64,000 bases of DNA, taken from positions 78,776,047-78,840,046 of the forward strand of contig JAVGWX010000005.1 in the NCBI GenBank assembly GCA_036924085.1, in the 5' to 3' direction. The notes below the pieces were generated by a model, which worked only from the letters and a program-made list of their open reading frames with translations, did not search any database and had not been told where the DNA came from. The first letter of the stretch is position 1. The number at the start of each line of letters is the position of its first letter. A program made the position numbers and the translations under genes. Shown here one piece after another: positions 61,301 through 64,000 of this stretch. This DNA is from Ariolimax columbianus. Lineage: Eukaryota > Mollusca > Gastropoda > Stylommatophora > Arionidae.

Positions 61301-61452
61301 AGGGAAGATTATAGAGGCATGGGTTAGGCATTGAGGAACACTTGAGAGGGAAGATTATAGAGACATGGGTTAGGCATTGAGGAACACTTGAGAGGGAAGA
61401 TTATAGAGACATGGGTTAGGTATTGAGGAACACTTGAGAGGGAAGATTATAG
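58395..61452. repeat. Satellite array, about 46-bp unit, 3.06 kb, with higher-order duplication
   Basis: The unit GACATGGGTTGGGCAGTGAG GAGCACTTGAGAGGGAAGAT TATAGA occurs as 42-, 46- and 52-bp forms. The shorter form lacks GAGG and the longer adds AAGATT. Two sequence classes are mixed: GGGCAGTGAGGAGC and AGGCATTGAGGAAC. Rare marker variants recur in the same order 1442 bp apart. Minus-strand ORFs of 148 and 178 codons are artefacts. Confidence 0.96.
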
Positions 61453-61570
61453 GTGTGTACAACCAACTAGCTGCAGGAACCAATAGTATCCACACCTTTC
61501 ATCATTTGCCTACAGAGGCTGAGCATCTATGGGTCTGCCTGAATGTAGTCATGTCGATTTTGTTAACTAA
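61453..61570. mobile_element. Family D/G fragment
   Basis: 'gtgtgtacaaccaactagct' and 'gaggctgagcatctatgggt' match the D portion of 35145 and 43305. Confidence 0.5.
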
Positions 61571-61644
61571 AATATTTTACAAAATATTTACTGATTGTGA
61601 AAATAGCCAGTATATTTCAGGTTTAAATGAAGTACATTTCTTCT

Positions 61645-61925
61645 TCTTGTGATTTCTTCTTCTTATGAGTTCATCCGAAAAAGGATATTGTGTTGTAGTT
61701 TACAGCGAGGATGTGATATCGTCTTTTGCCTTGACACACCCAGTTTCCGCATGGCATGTTTGGGACCAGGTTTACCTTCCCTCTGTGATCCATATTCTCT
61801 TAGCCAGACTACACGAGTGTTGCCTGTTTCTAGGGTCACAACTTCGAAGCATTATAGGGGGCTGGTCAGTTATGGTTCGTTGACCACGACGCAAGCACTG
61901 CTGCATCTTCTGCCTCAAGTATATT
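61645..61925 (-). mobile_element. Diverged family C element
   Basis: Antisense block order ('gttgtagtttacagcgagga', 'cttagccagactaca', 'tgtttctagggtcacaactt', 'tggtcagttatggttcgttg', 'gctgcatcttctgcctca'), with a TCTTCTTCTT tail complement at the left. Confidence 0.7.
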
Positions 61926-61929
61926 TGAC

Positions 61930-62560
61930 TGTACTTATCCATTGTGCGAACGTGGAGCATCTTATTGACAAGGCAAACATAAGACTGGCTACACTAACCT
62001 TCCAAGCACGTCATATAACATGACTGAAGAAGGTTGTGCATGAAGCTGGCAACTTGATTATGTCAAAGATCTAGAGAACAAGCTTTTGACAAGGAGGCTT
62101 CCTGCAAGAAGGGCAGCTGTGGTGATGACCCCATGCTCCAAATGATATGACAAAACATATCGATGATGATTATATACAACTAAATACGTATGTGTTTTCC
62201 CTGCACATTTTATTGTTCCTTTTTCACTCTAGCCGGAGCATAGGTCACCACTACAGTTGGCCTTCTTTAAGAAGCCCTGTTTGGGAGGAAACAATAGAAC
62301 ACTGCACCATTAAGCATTTAGTAAAAACTACTAATGAGGATTGTGAAGGTTATCAGTAACCTCACCCTTAAAACAAATAGGTACAAAAACCACCACTGGA
62401 GAACCCCATAAAGTGCTTTCGCTCAGGCTTTCTTGTGAGGGGTCATTGATAGTGGTGGTTCTATGGTTGGTAGGGGGAGAAATAGAGATAAAGAGATGTA
62501 TGTATGTAGACAGGCACACATGTAGGTAGGTATCCATTTATAATCTGGCTGAATTTGAAT
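61930..62560. other. Intergenic DNA, nothing recognised
   Basis: 'ggttgtgcatgaagctggca' at about 62031 recurs at about 63732 ('ggttgtgcatggagctagca'), a trace of a shared repeat. No gene. Confidence 0.4.
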
Positions 62561-62569
62561 GAATTGTGT

Positions 62570-62700
62570 CTTACCATTCTCTTCAGCGTTCATCTGAAAA
62601 ATGATGTGTCATAGTTTACAGCGTGGCTTTCTATATGTGCGCCTTTTACACACCAGCATTCAGCTAGCTTTTTTGGGTACCGGGTTTGCCCGAGCAAGTG
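62570..62700 (-). mobile_element. Diverged family C fragment
   Basis: 'cttcagcgttcatctgaaaa' and 'tcatagtttacagcgtggct' match the left part of the 61645-61925 copy. Confidence 0.5.
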
Positions 62701-62704
62701 CTGC

Positions 62705-63315
62705 AAATTCATATGCAAATATTTTTCCCCCCAGAAAATAAAATAAATCAAAATTAAACAAACGAGCTAAAAATTATGATCTAAAACACAGAAATTATCT
62801 ATGACACAACGTATTCATAGATACCATTTGTCACAGAATCAGACTGATTGATGTTTTGCATGCCACATAATGCTACTGACTGGGACTGTAAAGGGGTATG
62901 TATGTTTTTGAGCATCCTAGATTATGACTACAATTATTTCTACACTACAATGTAATGTTAGTACAAGAAGCTGACTAGCAGATACAAAAACCGAATAACA
63001 GCCAGGGTTAACTAATAGACATGCTACTATGCTGGACTGAGAAGTGCTGACAACAACTGCTATTGAGTAGCTAAAACATGATGTGAATATCATGTACATG
63101 GTTTTATCAGATAATGAAATACTTTTGTTCTGTACATAGCAAATATGACTGGGTACATAACTTCAGTCATCCCAGAACATACCTGACTCTGCTCTGAGTT
63201 AATAATGAGGCAGTGTTAAGAGATAAAACAACATTTGCAGGATTAGTTTTCACATTATATATATATTATGTTTATATACACTATAGATGTGAGCATTAAT
63301 TACACAGTAATATAC
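62705..63315. other. Intergenic DNA, nothing recognised
   Basis: AT-rich, no supported gene. Confidence 0.4.
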
Positions 63316-63317
63316 AT

Positions 63318-63665
63318 GTGGCACTCCCCCAGTGCTAGCTGGGCATACACAAGTGTCACTTCCAGTGCTAGGTGGGCATACACAAGTGTCACCTCCAGTG
63401 CTAGCTCGGCTTACACAAGTGTCAGTCTAGTGCTAGCTGGGCATACACAAGTGTCACCTCCAGTGCTAGCTGGGCATACACAAGTGTCACCTCTAGTGCT
63501 AGCTGGGCTTACACAAGTGTCACCTCCAGTGCTAGCTAGGCATTCACAAGTGTCACCTCTAGTGCTAGCTGGGCTTACACAAGTGTCACCTCCAGTGCTA
63601 GCTGGGTTTACACAAGTGTCACTTCCAGTGCTAGCTGGGCATACACAAGTGTCACCCCCAGTGGC
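63318..63665. repeat. Minisatellite, 33-bp unit, about ten copies
   Basis: The unit GTGCTAGCTGGGCATACACA AGTGTCACCTCCA repeats in tandem. One 31-bp unit near 63420 shifts the frame. Both strands stay open, giving 11-residue repeats (plus: SPPVLAGHTQV; minus: GGDTCVCPAST). I regard coding as unlikely. Confidence 0.92.
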
Positions 63666-63689
63666 TGTTGGACAGGTAAAAATAGGCAC

Positions 63690-64000
63690 CACTGTAATTT
63701 TTCAAACATGTTGTAAAAGGAAACAAAAGGAGGTTGTGCATGGAGCTAGCAACATCATCATGTATAATTTATTGCTACAGAAAATCAGCAATGCAAGGGT
63801 GCATGTGTGTGCTTGTATACAGGCTTCATGTGAGGAGTCAGTTGCAGTGGTGATAATCCTACGCTATGCATGAAACAAAATGGAGACATGACCAGAACAA
63901 ATTAAGTACATCTGGAAAAACAAAAAAAGAAAATACATTTTTTTTCTTGTATTAATCTCCCATGACAGAAACAAAATTAATTAAAATATGGAATTTTATT
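63690..64000. other. Intergenic DNA to window end
   Basis: Nothing recognised. Confidence 0.4.

Noticed and set aside
63268..63873. 201-codon ORF with 11-residue repeats
   Set aside because: It comes from a 33-bp minisatellite. The opposite strand is also open, one unit is off-frame, and there is no start or splice context or conserved flank.
1..64000. A new defence, biosynthetic or other multi-gene system
   Set aside because: Only two host genes are supported, both of known families. Everything else reads as transposon relics, SINE-like elements, tandem repeats or blank DNA.

Overview
This is a repeat-dense animal genome window, AT-rich and intron-bearing. The overall look, with many tRNA-derived SINEs, several LINE lineages, mariner/Tc1/piggyBac relics and very many minisatellites, suggests a lophotrochozoan, most likely a mollusc. 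That placement is an impression, not a proof. There are no bacterial operons, CRISPR arrays, rRNA genes or clear functional tRNA genes. I see no virus-derived gene.

Two host genes can be supported. (1) On the minus strand, 12.46-34.56 kb, there is an AGTRAP-like gene (type-1 angiotensin II receptor-associated protein, a small multi-pass membrane protein). It is built from short exons at 24305-24419, 20488-20575, 15067-15201 and 12462-12622, whose splice phases match one another. A candidate first coding exon lies at 34523-34555. One small exon between 34.5 and 24.4 kb was not found. (2) On the plus strand there is an mS38/AURKAIP1-like mitochondrial ribosomal protein gene: coding exon 1 at 49896-49965 (presequence-like), intron 49966-51979, coding exon 2 at 51980-52671. 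The two exons join in frame and predict 253 residues.

Nearly everything else is repeats. By region: 0-12 kb holds LINE 3' ends, a SINE nested in a SINE, and a piggyBac relic broken by a SINE and a LINE. 12-35 kb is the AGTRAP-like locus, with introns full of LINEs on both strands, satellite arrays, a foldback element at 28.1-29.15 kb and a nearly readable LINE at 31625-33872 bounded by 9-bp target duplications. 35-49 kb holds more LINE fragments, a Tc1-like relic, a mariner relic, a small inverted-repeat element and a 1.4-kb 29-bp satellite. 49-53.4 kb is the mS38 gene, whose stop codon lies in a 29-bp tandem repeat. 53-64 kb holds a LINE 3' end with a (GAA)n tail and 13-bp target duplication, and a 3-kb 46-bp satellite.

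The most useful dispersed-repeat result is a roughly 335-bp family, here 'family C', with a 150-165 bp short form. Several copies have clear target-site duplications. Its 3' end closely resembles the (GAA)n-tailed 3' end of a LINE in the same window, which suggests a SINE-LINE partnership. I found no convincing new multi-gene biological system. Family names (A-F, D/G) are working labels; all homologies are from reading, not from database searches.
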